A DNA stretch of 64,000 nt from Dyella jiangningensis (GTDB lineage: Bacteria > Pseudomonadota > Gammaproteobacteria > Xanthomonadales > Rhodanobacteraceae). A program made the position numbers and the translations under genes. Location of the stretch: contig CP007444.1 of the NCBI GenBank assembly GCA_000632805.1, forward strand, positions 3,894,772-3,958,771, in the 5' to 3' direction. A model generated the notes under the pieces. That model was not told where the DNA came from. It made no database searches and was given only the letters and a program-made list of their open reading frames with translations. This document shows, piece after piece, positions 18,334 through 27,645 of the stretch. Positions within the stretch are counted from its first letter, which is position 1, and the number at the start of each line of letters is the position of its first letter.

Positions 18334-18878
18334 TCGCCATGCAATACAGCTTCACCCTGCCGGCCGATTACGACATGGCCATCGTGCGGCGCCGGATCGC
18401 CGAAAAGGGCCATAGCCTCGACCACTTCGATGGCCTGCGCCTGAAGGCGTATCTGCATGCGACGCGGGGCGATCAATCCGCGGAAAACCTCTATGCGCCC
18501 TTCTACGTGTGGCGCGACAGCGAGGCCATGCAGCGCTTTCTTGGCGGTGCGGGGTTCCAGGCGCTTACGCAGGCCTTCGGCTGGCCGTCGATCCGCTGCT
18601 GGCAGGTGTGGGATGCCTATCTGCCGCCGCACGCGAGGCAGGCGCGCTTCGCCTCGCGCGAGATCCGGACTATCGCGCCCTATACGCCGCTCGACGAACT
18701 GCGCAGTGGCGCGCGTGACGCCCTGCAGCGCGACGTCGAACGCGGCGCGGTGGCCGCCGTCACCGCGTTCGAGCCGACCAGCTGGACCTGGGTGAGCTTC
18801 CGCCTGTTCGATGAAACGCCTCCTTTCGCCGCCGATGCACGCCAGTGGTACGGCGTCGGCCATGTCTCGCAGCCCTGA
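18330..18878 (+). CDS. DUF4865 family protein
   Basis: A 182-residue cytoplasmic protein that overlaps the previous gene by four bases (ATGA). The opening MIAMQYSFTLPADYDMAIVR and the segments HFDGLRLKAYLHA and YAPFYVWRDSEAMQRFL match the DUF4865 family as I know it; related folds include ferredoxin-like monooxygenase barrels. No catalytic residue can be named. An ATG at 18339 is an alternative start. Its location between carboxymuconolactone-decarboxylase-like and tautomerase genes, under a LysR regulator, suggests a part in converting an unsaturated keto compound (inference). Confidence 0.75.
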   Translation: MIAMQYSFTLPADYDMAIVRRRIAEKGHSLDHFDGLRLKAYLHATRGDQSAENLYAPFYVWRDSEAMQRFLGGAGFQALTQAFGWPSIRCWQVWDAYLPPHARQARFASREIRTIAPYTPLDELRSGARDALQRDVERGAVAAVTAFEPTSWTWVSFRLFDETPPFAADARQWYGVGHVSQP

Positions 18879-18894
18879 TCCAACGGAGCCTTCC

Positions 18895-19275
18895 ATGCCT
18901 CTCGTCCGTATCTCACTTCGCCGCGGCAAGTCAGCCCAGCACATTGCCGCCATCCGCAATAGCATCTATCGCGCGATGACCGAAAGCTTCAACGTGCCGC
19001 AGAACGACCGCTTCATCGTCGTGCACCAGCACGACGCGGAAGAGTTCGACTATGACCCGAATTACCTCGACATCGCCCGCACCGACGATCTGGTGATCAT
19101 CCAGATCGCCTGCAACAACACGCGCACGGTGGAACAGAAGCAGGCCTTCTACCGGCGCACCGCCGAGCTGCTCGGCAAGGAGCCGGGGCTACGCCCGCAG
19201 GACGTGCTCATCAACCTGCTGGAAACCGGCAAGGAGAACTGGTCGTTCGGCAACGGCGTGGCGCAGTACGTTTGA
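18895..19275 (+). CDS. tautomerase family protein
   Basis: A 126-residue protein starting MPLVRISLRRGKSAQH at 18895. The Pro immediately after Met is the catalytic base that all 4-oxalocrotonate tautomerase/MSAD-type enzymes need after Met removal. Length and the segments FNVPQNDRFIVVHQHD and ENWSFGNGVAQYV place it in the Tautomerase_2 group, a fused double-length form. It catalyses keto-enol tautomerisation or related dehalogenation or decarboxylation; the substrate is unknown. Sixteen bases separate it from the DUF4865 gene, so it is the last gene of that operon. Confidence 0.88.
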   Translation: MPLVRISLRRGKSAQHIAAIRNSIYRAMTESFNVPQNDRFIVVHQHDAEEFDYDPNYLDIARTDDLVIIQIACNNTRTVEQKQAFYRRTAELLGKEPGLRPQDVLINLLETGKENWSFGNGVAQYV

Positions 19276-19349
19276 GCACAATCCGGCGCTGATGCAGCAG
19301 CGCCTCCCCTGCATGGTCGGCGTAGCGGGCAAGCCCAGGCGGATTCATA

Positions 19350-19862
19350 TCAGCGCGCGGTCGGCTTCCTGAGCGCCGGGCGTGCTTTGACGCCAGCCGC
19401 CGCCACCAGCAAACGCCGCGGTCCCGCGCCCTCGACTGCCAGCGTGTCGTAGGGATTGCGCAACCGACAGCGATCGATGGAGAGACAACCGCAGCCGATG
19501 CAGTCATCCAGCGTGTCGCGCAGTTTCCTCAGCTGCGCGATGCGCTCGTCGAGATCGGCACGCCAGGCGGCAGACAATCGCGCCCAATCTTCCCGGCCTG
19601 GTGCCGCCGTGACGGGCAAGGTGGCGAGCGCTGCGGCGATGTCCGACAGCGAGATTCCCACGCGCTGCGCCACACGGATGAACGACACCCGGCGGAGTAC
19701 CGCGCGCGGATAGCGGCGCTGGTTGCCTGCCGAACGCTCGCTGCGGATCAACCCCTTGGCTTCATAGAAATGCAGCGCCGACACCGCCACTCCACTGCGG
19801 CGCGCAACCTCGCCCACGGTGAGCATCGAAGGCATGCCGGCCGGACCTGGCAGCTTGTCCAC
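19350..19862 (-). CDS. soxR: redox-sensitive transcriptional activator SoxR
   Basis: A MerR-family regulator of 170 residues that senses redox-cycling compounds through a [2Fe-2S] cluster. The N-terminal helix-turn-helix is LTVGEVARRSGVAVSALHFY, followed by a dimerisation helix. The cluster ligands are the four Cys in CIGCGCLSIDRC (CX2CXCX5C). The C-terminal tail after the cluster is longer than in E. coli SoxR. The start is probably GTG at 19862 with site AGAGGTG; ATGs 27 and 36 bases inside are alternatives. It is divergent from a monooxygenase gene, and the sox box between them matches the canonical SoxR site. Confidence 0.93.
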   Translation of the reverse strand: MDKLPGPAGMPSMLTVGEVARRSGVAVSALHFYEAKGLIRSERSAGNQRRYPRAVLRRVSFIRVAQRVGISLSDIAAALATLPVTAAPGREDWARLSAAWRADLDERIAQLRKLRDTLDDCIGCGCLSIDRCRLRNPYDTLAVEGAGPRRLLVAAAGVKARPALRKPTAR

Positions 19863-19872
19863 GGAACACCTC

Positions 19873-19903
19873 TTGACCTCAAGTTAAGTTGAGGTCGTAG
19901 AGT
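19873..19903 (+). promoter_or_regulatory. SoxR box within a 19-bp-spacer promoter
   Basis: The -35 TTGACC (19873-19878) and -10 TAGAGT (19898-19903) are separated by 19 bp, the overlong spacing used by MerR/SoxR activators. Between them lies CCTCAAGTTAAGTTGAGG (19877-19894), nearly identical to the published SoxR site CCTCAAGTTAACTTGAGG. It drives the monooxygenase gene at 19934 and overlaps the soxR upstream region. Confidence 0.88.
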
Positions 19904-19933
19904 GCCACGAAATTTGCCCACGGAGCTCCATCC

Positions 19934-20251
19934 ATGTCCACCCACGCCATCTACCGCATCGATCGCTTCAACGTACCCGCACACGCCCTGCCCGCCTTCA
20001 TGGAACGCGTGCGCTACACGCAACGCACCCTCGATGAACTGCCCGGCTGCCGCCAGAACCTTGTACTCAGCCAGCCGGACCTGGCCGGCGAATACAACGT
20101 GATGACCGTGGTGGAATGGAGCGACGAACACCACCTCGCCGCCGCGAAATCCTTCATGCAGAAGCTGTATGCGGAGGAACGTTTCGACCCCGCGGCTTTC
20201 ATGCATGGCTTGGGCGTGAAGGCAGATTTGGGGATTTATCGGCAGGCGTGA
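19934..20251 (+). CDS. antibiotic biosynthesis monooxygenase (ABM) domain protein, SoxR target
   Basis: A 105-residue ferredoxin-like dimeric-barrel protein starting MSTHAIYRIDRFNVPAHALP. The ABM pattern is seen in AFMERVRYTQRTLDELPGC, then VLSQPDLAGEYNVMTVVEWSD and HHLAAAKSFM. Members oxidise quinones or polyketide-like aromatics without cofactor. The gene lies 30 bp downstream of a textbook SoxR promoter. In Streptomyces, SoxR is known to control a quinone-monooxygenase-type gene of this family, so a role in removing redox-active aromatics is reasonable, though the substrate is unproved. A GTG or ATG upstream at 19902 would add a few residues without family similarity. Confidence 0.85.
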   Translation: MSTHAIYRIDRFNVPAHALPAFMERVRYTQRTLDELPGCRQNLVLSQPDLAGEYNVMTVVEWSDEHHLAAAKSFMQKLYAEERFDPAAFMHGLGVKADLGIYRQA

Positions 20252-20301
20252 CGTTGCTCGCGACAGGCAACGCCACCGCGAGCACCCGCCCCTCACCCCA
20301 G

Positions 20302-20324
20302 CCCTCTCCCCGGAGGGGAGAGGG
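20302..20324. repeat. CCCTCTCCCC/GGGGAGAGGG hairpin element
   Basis: Perfect 10-bp stem (20302-20311 with 20315-20324) and a GGA loop, preceded by CCCCTCACCCCAG. This is a widespread proteobacterial intergenic repeat type. No T-run follows, so it is not a classical terminator. Confidence 0.65.
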
Positions 20325-20808
20325 AGAAAAGCGTGCCGGCATCTTGAGAGTCCCGCGCTACCAAACGAAGCTGCTTTAAGTCCTCTCCGTTCCGACGCGT
20401 TGCGGTGTAGCCACGCCGTTCGAGATAGTAACGAGCGCACCAAGACTGGCCTCGGTCCTCCAATGCTTCTATTCCACGTACTGCTAAGGGCCTTGGCTCT
20501 GAAGGCCATTTTCTTTGGGTTACTTTTGACGCGAAGCTAATCCCGTGGGACTTTGACTCCGGGCTGGCGCCCTCCGCCCTGCGGGCCGGCTTCGCCGTTC
20601 GCACGCCAAGAGCGCGTGCGTGGGCCAGCAAAAGAAAAGTGACTCGAGCTTCCAACGGGACTAGCTTCGCGTCGTCCCACGGGACTAGCTGCGCGTCGCC
20701 GGCAGGAGATCGAAACGCCCGCTGCGTCCCACAGGAACTCCCTTCGGTCGTAAGCGGCAATCTTGCGGCAGCATAGCCACCAAAACGTGCAGGCCCGCGC
20801 CAAAGTCT

Positions 20809-20833
20809 GTCGCGCACAGGGTGCGCTCCTACG
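20809..20833. repeat. REP-like element, copy 3 (single arm)
   Basis: GTCGCGCACAGGGTGCGCTC followed by CTACG; the core is identical to those at about 9.06 and 23.68 kb. Confidence 0.65.
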
Positions 20834-20883
20834 ATAAGCGGGTGGTGCGCGAGGCTGCTAACGCCGCGCGCCCGACGCCGCCC

Positions 20884-23615
<2,732 letters not shown>

Positions 23616-23625
23616 CGGCTCCGTT

Positions 23626-23698
23626 TGTGGCAGCGCACCCTGTGCGCGACTGGCGCGGCATGCGGCGCCGCAGTCGCGCACAGGGTGCGCTCCCGCAG
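23626..23698. repeat. REP-like paired palindromic element, copy 4
   Basis: Left arm 23631-23652 (CAGCGCACCCTGTGCGCGAC) and right arm 23671-23690 (CAGTCGCGCACAGGGTGCGC) are inverted complements around an 18-bp centre that itself contains GGCGCGGCATGCGGCGCC. It carries the same core as the other copies and lies directly after the peptidase gene. Confidence 0.78.
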
Positions 23699-23812
23699 CC
23701 AAAGGGACGAAGCACTACGGCTCGTTACCACCGCATTGCGCCATAGCCCGATGCGCTCGATCCATACTTCGCACCCATCCCCCGCCTTCACGTAAACCGG
23801 TGGTTCGCAGCC

Positions 23813-24186
23813 TTAAACGACGCCCGATGGCGTGCCCATCACCAGCTCATGCCGCACGGCCAACGCCTTCGCCTCGCTGAGCAGGGCCGTGGTGCGCGCT
23901 CCGCCAAACATCAAGGCGCCGGAGGAAGCATGCTGCATCACCGTGGCGTTGAGCCTCATCGTCAGCATGAGGTCCGCGCCGCCCGGCAGCGGTTCACCGG
24001 ATGTCACCACCACGGACCGAAGGCGGCAGCGTCGAAGTTCTTGTCGGCCGTCCATGGCGCTGCGCGTATCTGCGCCCGGTAATCGCCGATCGGAAAGTGG
24101 GGTGCGGCGCCTGAAGGCGATGCCCGGGATTGCACATCGATCCGGGCGAGGCTTCGTGGCGGGTGGCTCGCTATAACTCGCGCCCC
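23813..24186 (-). pseudogene. fumarylacetoacetate hydrolase (FAH) family pseudogene, 3' remnant
   Basis: On the minus strand, one frame reads FPIGDYRAQIRAAPWTADKN and then FDAAAFGPW before a stop. A second frame continues VVTSGEPLPGGADLMLTMRL through LSEAKALAVRHELVMGTPSG to the stop at 23813. Together these reproduce the C-terminal half of FAH/2-hydroxyhepta-2,4-diene-1,7-dioate isomerase enzymes (KNFD..GPW.VT, then the TGTPSGV end). One lost base near 24005-24012 (TGGGTG to TGGTG) explains the break. The N-terminal half with the metal ligands is missing, and a TAG stops the frame at 24187. Codon use remains gene-like, so inactivation may be recent. Confidence 0.7.
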
Positions 24187-24492
24187 CTAGCGCCTGTCCT
24201 ACGGGCACCTGCGGCACGGCGACCGGCGCGCTCCCTGAGCGCAGGCCGATACCGTCGCAAAGCCGACGGCAGCGAAGAACCTGGTCATGCGCCTCATCGG
24301 CCTCGCCTCTTCATCGGTATGGAGTCCGGTACTCCCCGATCATGGCCAACGCACCCGATAGTCGCCGCTGTCGCGCTGTCGACGCATGAAATGGCTCGCC
24401 CGCTAGCGGGCCGCAAAGGGCTGCCTTTATGCTGCAGGCATCGGCGTGCACCGTCGGAATTGCAGTCTTTCGCGATCAGGGAGCACAAGGCA
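24187..24492. other. region upstream of the borosin-type methyltransferase, no supported gene
   Basis: The methyltransferase frame is open upstream to 24130, but translation before 24493 is Arg/Pro-rich and unlike the family. No minus-strand frame looks coding. The stretch presumably holds the methyltransferase promoter, which I could not place. Confidence 0.4.
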
Positions 24493-25296
24493 GTGACCAC
24501 CACCTCGACCGGCAGCCTCGCCTGCGTGGGCATCGGCATTACGCTGGGATCGCACATCAGCCCACTCGCGCGCAGCCATATCGAAAAGTCGGATGTGGTG
24601 TTCGTGGCCGTGTCCGATGGCATCGTCGAGCTGTGGCTCAAGGAAATGAACCCCGACGTCCGCAGCCTCCAGCCCCTCTATGCCGAGGGCAAGCCGCGTC
24701 CGCAGACCTATCGCGAAATGGTGGAGGTCATGATGACCGAGGTGCGCGCCGGCAAGCGCGTATGCGGCGTGTTCTACGGGCACCCCGGGGTGTTCGCGTG
24801 GGCGCCGCACCGGGCGATCAAGGTGGCGCGCGAAGAGGGCTATGCCGCGCACATGGAGCCCGGCATTTCCTCCGAGGATTGCCTCTATGCAGACCTCGGC
24901 ATCGACCCCGGCAAGGTCGGCTGCCAGCATTTCGATACCACCCAGTTCATGCTCTTCCGCCGCAACGTGGACCCCAGCGCCTGGCTGATCCTGTGGCAGG
25001 TCGGGCTGGCGGGCGAGCAGACCGGGCACCGGTTTGCCACGGGGCCGGCCTATCGCCAGGTGTTGGTGGATGTCTTGTTGCGCGATTACCCGGCTGACCA
25101 CGAGGTGACCGTTTACCGGGCCGCAACCTTGCCGATGCAAGCGCCGCGTATGGAGTCGCTGCCGATTTCGGGCTTGCCTGATATCGATCTCACCATGTCC
25201 GATACCCTCGCCGTGCCGCCTTGCCGCGAGCTGGAGATTGATTTCGACATACGAGACAGGCTGAGAGCACTGGATGAGGCCCTTGTCATCGGGTAG
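24493..25296 (+). CDS. borosin-type peptide alpha-N-methyltransferase (OphMA/SonM-like, tetrapyrrole-methylase fold)
   Basis: A 267-residue SAM-dependent enzyme predicted to N-methylate backbone amides of a partner peptide. GTG at 24493 is chosen because the family match starts there (TGSLACVGIGITLGSHISPL) and GGGAG/AAGG lie just upstream. It matches fungal OphMA throughout, e.g. GVFYGHPGVF (92-101), then HRAIKVAREEGYAAHMEPG and SSEDCLYADLGIDP. From my memory of OphMA, catalytic Tyr66, Arg72, Tyr76 and Tyr98 correspond to Tyr63, Arg69, Tyr73 and Tyr95 here with identical spacing. Unlike fungal borosins, no precursor peptide is fused to the C-terminus, as in bacterial split borosins. A precursor-like gene follows 145 bp downstream. 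Confidence 0.88.
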   Translation: MTTTSTGSLACVGIGITLGSHISPLARSHIEKSDVVFVAVSDGIVELWLKEMNPDVRSLQPLYAEGKPRPQTYREMVEVMMTEVRAGKRVCGVFYGHPGVFAWAPHRAIKVAREEGYAAHMEPGISSEDCLYADLGIDPGKVGCQHFDTTQFMLFRRNVDPSAWLILWQVGLAGEQTGHRFATGPAYRQVLVDVLLRDYPADHEVTVYRAATLPMQAPRMESLPISGLPDIDLTMSDTLAVPPCRELEIDFDIRDRLRALDEALVIG

Positions 25297-25324
25297 CGGA
25301 CACGTGTGCCTTAGGCGCGTCATC

Positions 25325-25356
25325 TAGACATTTTTGCTCTAAAACAGAGCTATGAT
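25325..25356 (+). promoter_or_regulatory. candidate promoter with inverted repeat ahead of the precursor gene
   Basis: A -10-like TATGAT lies at 25351-25356. Directly upstream is the perfect inverted repeat GCTCT-AAAAC-AGAGC (25336-25350), where a regulator could bind the -10/-35 spacer. TAGACA at 25325 is a poor, wide-spaced (20 bp) -35 candidate. If used, the transcript has a leader of about 80 nt before the ATG at 25442, which also contains the palindrome CTCCCCGGGGAG (25373-25384). The precursor would then be expressed separately from the methyltransferase. Confidence 0.35.
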
Positions 25357-25441
25357 CGCCTTCTCCCAGTACTCCCCGGGGAGAGGGGAACGGCAGTAAG
25401 GGGGGTGCGTCGCGTTACGACCATCAGGGGGAATCAGAGCC

Positions 25442-25756
25442 ATGTCGAGCGTCATCGAGTTTTTGGAACGCCTGGGAGCGGACGCACTTCTGCGCCACGC
25501 ATCTCAGGAAGATATCGCCGTAGCGCTGGAACAATCGCAGGTAGAAGCCGATATCGGCGCGGCCATCATTGCCCGCAGCACGTCCGAACTCTATGCGCTG
25601 CTGGACCAGCAGCGCCCTATGTTCCACGTGCAGAACAACCCGGGTCGTGAAGAAGAAGAGGAAGAGGAAGAAGGCGAAGATGACGAGGACGCACCGTCCC
25701 AGCGCAAGCTGACGGGGCTGCCTTCTGCACGACGCACCGTCGTCGCGCTCGGTTAA
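25442..25756 (+). CDS. putative split-borosin precursor peptide (SonA-like leader with acidic linker)
   Basis: A 104-residue protein with AGGGGG about 11 bases before its ATG. Residues 1-58 are predicted helical (VIEFLERLGADALLRHASQE, then ALEQSQVEADIGAAIIARS). They share spacing and hydrophobic pattern with the borosin-binding domain of Shewanella SonA as I remember it (an FFxxLGxDAxL-type first helix). Then come MFHVQNNPGR, an almost uninterrupted Glu/Asp run (residues 70-83), and a basic-hydrophobic tail LTGLPSARRTVVALG. In split borosins the methylated core lies C-terminal to the binding domain, so the tail or the MFHV segment is the likely core. Position after the methyltransferase supports the assignment; which residues are methylated is unknown. 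Confidence 0.7.
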   Translation: MSSVIEFLERLGADALLRHASQEDIAVALEQSQVEADIGAAIIARSTSELYALLDQQRPMFHVQNNPGREEEEEEEEGEDDEDAPSQRKLTGLPSARRTVVALG

Positions 25757-25764
25757 TACCGCCC

Positions 25765-27591
25765 GTGCCTCGGCAAGGCCAGACATGCCGTTGGACAGCC
25801 ATGGCATTGCTGCTTGGCTTGGTCGTGGGTGTGGCAAACGCCACACCCACGACCGAAATACCCGATCAACTGCTCAAACGCGCCGACGCGATCAAGACCG
25901 CCGAACATGGCGAGTTCCTCAAGATCCTTGGGCAGCTCGACCAGAACGCCACTGACCTGCCCATCGACGAACAATGGAAGCTGCGTTATCTCAATGCGTG
26001 GCAGTCCGCTTTCGACGGCAACTATCCGCGCGCGACATCTTCGCTGCGGACCATCATCGAGCAGGCGCCTGACAAGGCGCTCCGACTGCGTGCGATAGGC
26101 ACGCTGATCAACATCCTGGGTTTCGGCCACCGCTATGAAGAGGCTTTTATCCAGCTGAATCAGCTGGCCGAGCTTCTGCCGCAAGTCACCGACAAGGAAG
26201 CGCGCTATGCAGCCATGGCGGATGCGGCGCAATTTCTCATCATCGCCCGGCAGTACGAACAGGCAGTGGACTATGCCGACCAGATGATGAAGAGCGTGCC
26301 CGACGGGATGAACGAATGTCGGGCCGTCTATTTCAAGCTCCATGCACTATTCCACGGCAAGGCAGTACGGCTTGCGGAGAGCCAGCTGCAGCAAGGCGTT
26401 GATCTATGCTTGAACGCCAACGAATCGCTGCTGGCCAATGCCGTTCGCACTGACATAGCGACGCTTCAGATCGAGCAGGGGCGCCCGGCTGAAGCGGTGC
26501 GTCTTCTGGAACAGCACTACGCCGAGGTGCAGGGCTACGAGTATCCGGCTCTCATGCAGTACTTCAATGTATTGCTCGCAAAGGGTTACTTCCGCCTTGG
26601 CGACCTGGTGAAGTCGCGGCGATATGCGCTCGCAACCATTGCAAGCGCCGTTGAGAACGAGATCAGCGAACCGCTGGGGCAAGCCTATGACTTGCTCTAT
26701 CGCATCGAGAATCAGCAAGGCCATGCAACCGAGGCGCTCGTATACCACGAGAAATACATGGCGGCGGATAAAGGCTATCTTACGGACGTCAGCGCCGGAG
26801 CCCTGGCCTATCAGGCCGTCAAGCAGCAAGTTCAAACCAAGAAGAACGAAGTCGACACGCTCAATCGCCAGAACCAGATCCTGCAGCTGCAGCGCGAGCT
26901 GGACCACAAGGCGATGGAAACCAGTCGGCTGTATATCGCCCTGCTGCTCACCGTGCTCGCCTCGGCCGGTTTCTGGCTGTTGCGCACCAAGCGCTCGCAG
27001 TTGCGCTTCAAGCGCTTGGCGACGCAGGACAGCCTCACGCATATCTGTAGCCGCCAGCATTTCGTCGACGAGGCGGAACAGACGCTGCGGCAAGCTGCTC
27101 GCACCACGCGCAGTGTGTGCCTGGTGTTGATGGATCTGGATCACTTCAAGCTCGTCAACGATACGCATGGCCACGTCATCGGAGACCTGGTGCTCAAGCG
27201 CGCCGTAGCGGCCTGCCAGCAGCACCTGCGGCGCAACGAACTGTTTGGACGGCTGGGTGGCGAGGAATTCGCGATCCTGTTCCCCGACTGCACGGCGACG
27301 CAGGCGCAGGAACGTTCCGAGCGGATCCGCCAGGCCATTGCCGCGACACCGCTGTGGGGCGAAACGCGGCACGTGGTGATTTCGGCGAGCTTCGGCGTGG
27401 CGTGCACCGACCGCAGCGGGTATGAACTGCGCCAGCTGATGATCGACGCCGACAACGCGCTTTATCGCGCCAAGCGCGATGGCCGCAACCGCGTGATGTA
27501 CGGCGACGACATGGACGCCGCCTCCGAACCTGGCGTGGCAGCCCTGCGCGAAGCCGTACACGGCGAACGCCTTGCCGGCCTGCCGCACTGA
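25765..27591 (+). CDS. TPR-like sensor diguanylate cyclase (GGDEF)
   Basis: A 608-residue membrane protein. A signal segment (LLLGLVVGVANA) is followed by a ~340-residue periplasmic tetratricopeptide-like helical domain (repeats around ARYAAMADAAQFLIIARQYE and LLAKGYFRLGDLVKSRRYAL). Next come a coiled coil, a membrane helix (LYIALLLTVLASAGFWLL, near residue 400) and a GGDEF domain with intact GGEEF catalytic loop and MDLDHFKLVNDTHGH. The allosteric I-site position reads RRNE instead of RxxD, so product inhibition is probably lost. It makes cyclic-di-GMP. GTG at 25765 gives a better signal peptide than ATG at 25801. It begins 8 bases after the borosin-like precursor, suggesting co-transcription. 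Confidence 0.88.
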   Translation: MPRQGQTCRWTAMALLLGLVVGVANATPTTEIPDQLLKRADAIKTAEHGEFLKILGQLDQNATDLPIDEQWKLRYLNAWQSAFDGNYPRATSSLRTIIEQAPDKALRLRAIGTLINILGFGHRYEEAFIQLNQLAELLPQVTDKEARYAAMADAAQFLIIARQYEQAVDYADQMMKSVPDGMNECRAVYFKLHALFHGKAVRLAESQLQQGVDLCLNANESLLANAVRTDIATLQIEQGRPAEAVRLLEQHYAEVQGYEYPALMQYFNVLLAKGYFRLGDLVKSRRYALATIASAVENEISEPLGQAYDLLYRIENQQGHATEALVYHEKYMAADKGYLTDVSAGALAYQAVKQQVQTKKNEVDTLNRQNQILQLQRELDHKAMETSRLYIALLLTVLASAGFWLLRTKRSQLRFKRLATQDSLTHICSRQHFVDEAEQTLRQAARTTRSVCLVLMDLDHFKLVNDTHGHVIGDLVLKRAVAACQQHLRRNELFGRLGGEEFAILFPDCTATQAQERSERIRQAIAATPLWGETRHVVISASFGVACTDRSGYELRQLMIDADNALYRAKRDGRNRVMYGDDMDAASEPGVAALREAVHGERLAGLPH

Positions 27592-27645
27592 TCGGCCGGC
27601 TGGCAGCCTCGCCGCGCTGCGGTGCAGAGCGATCAGATCAGCACG

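Larger units (their letters stand above)
20252..20883. other. 632-bp intergenic block of repeats and non-coding sequence
   Basis: No supported gene. It holds a 10-bp perfect hairpin at 20302-20324, a partial tandem duplication around 20650-20700 (CGGGACTAGCT, then TCGCG or GCGCG, appearing twice about 29 bp apart), and the REP-like arm at 20809-20833. A minus-strand open frame across 20293-20817 has Arg/Ala-rich composition. It resembles repeat-derived 'hypothetical proteins' commonly predicted in Xanthomonadales, so I regard it as non-coding. Confidence 0.6.

Noticed and set aside
20293..20817. 174-codon minus-strand frame
   Set aside because: It runs through a perfect hairpin repeat and a partial tandem duplication, has skewed composition, and resembles repeat-derived false genes of Xanthomonadales; treated as non-coding.
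24130..24492. Upstream extension of the methyltransferase frame as a fused N-terminal domain
   Set aside because: The translation before residue 122 is Arg/Pro-rich, unlike any borosin enzyme, and family similarity begins exactly at the GTG with its ribosome binding site.
25373..25384. CTCCCCGGGGAG palindrome as a transcription terminator of the methyltransferase
   Set aside because: A 6+6 palindrome without loop or T-run; insufficient for a terminator, so mentioned only as leader content.
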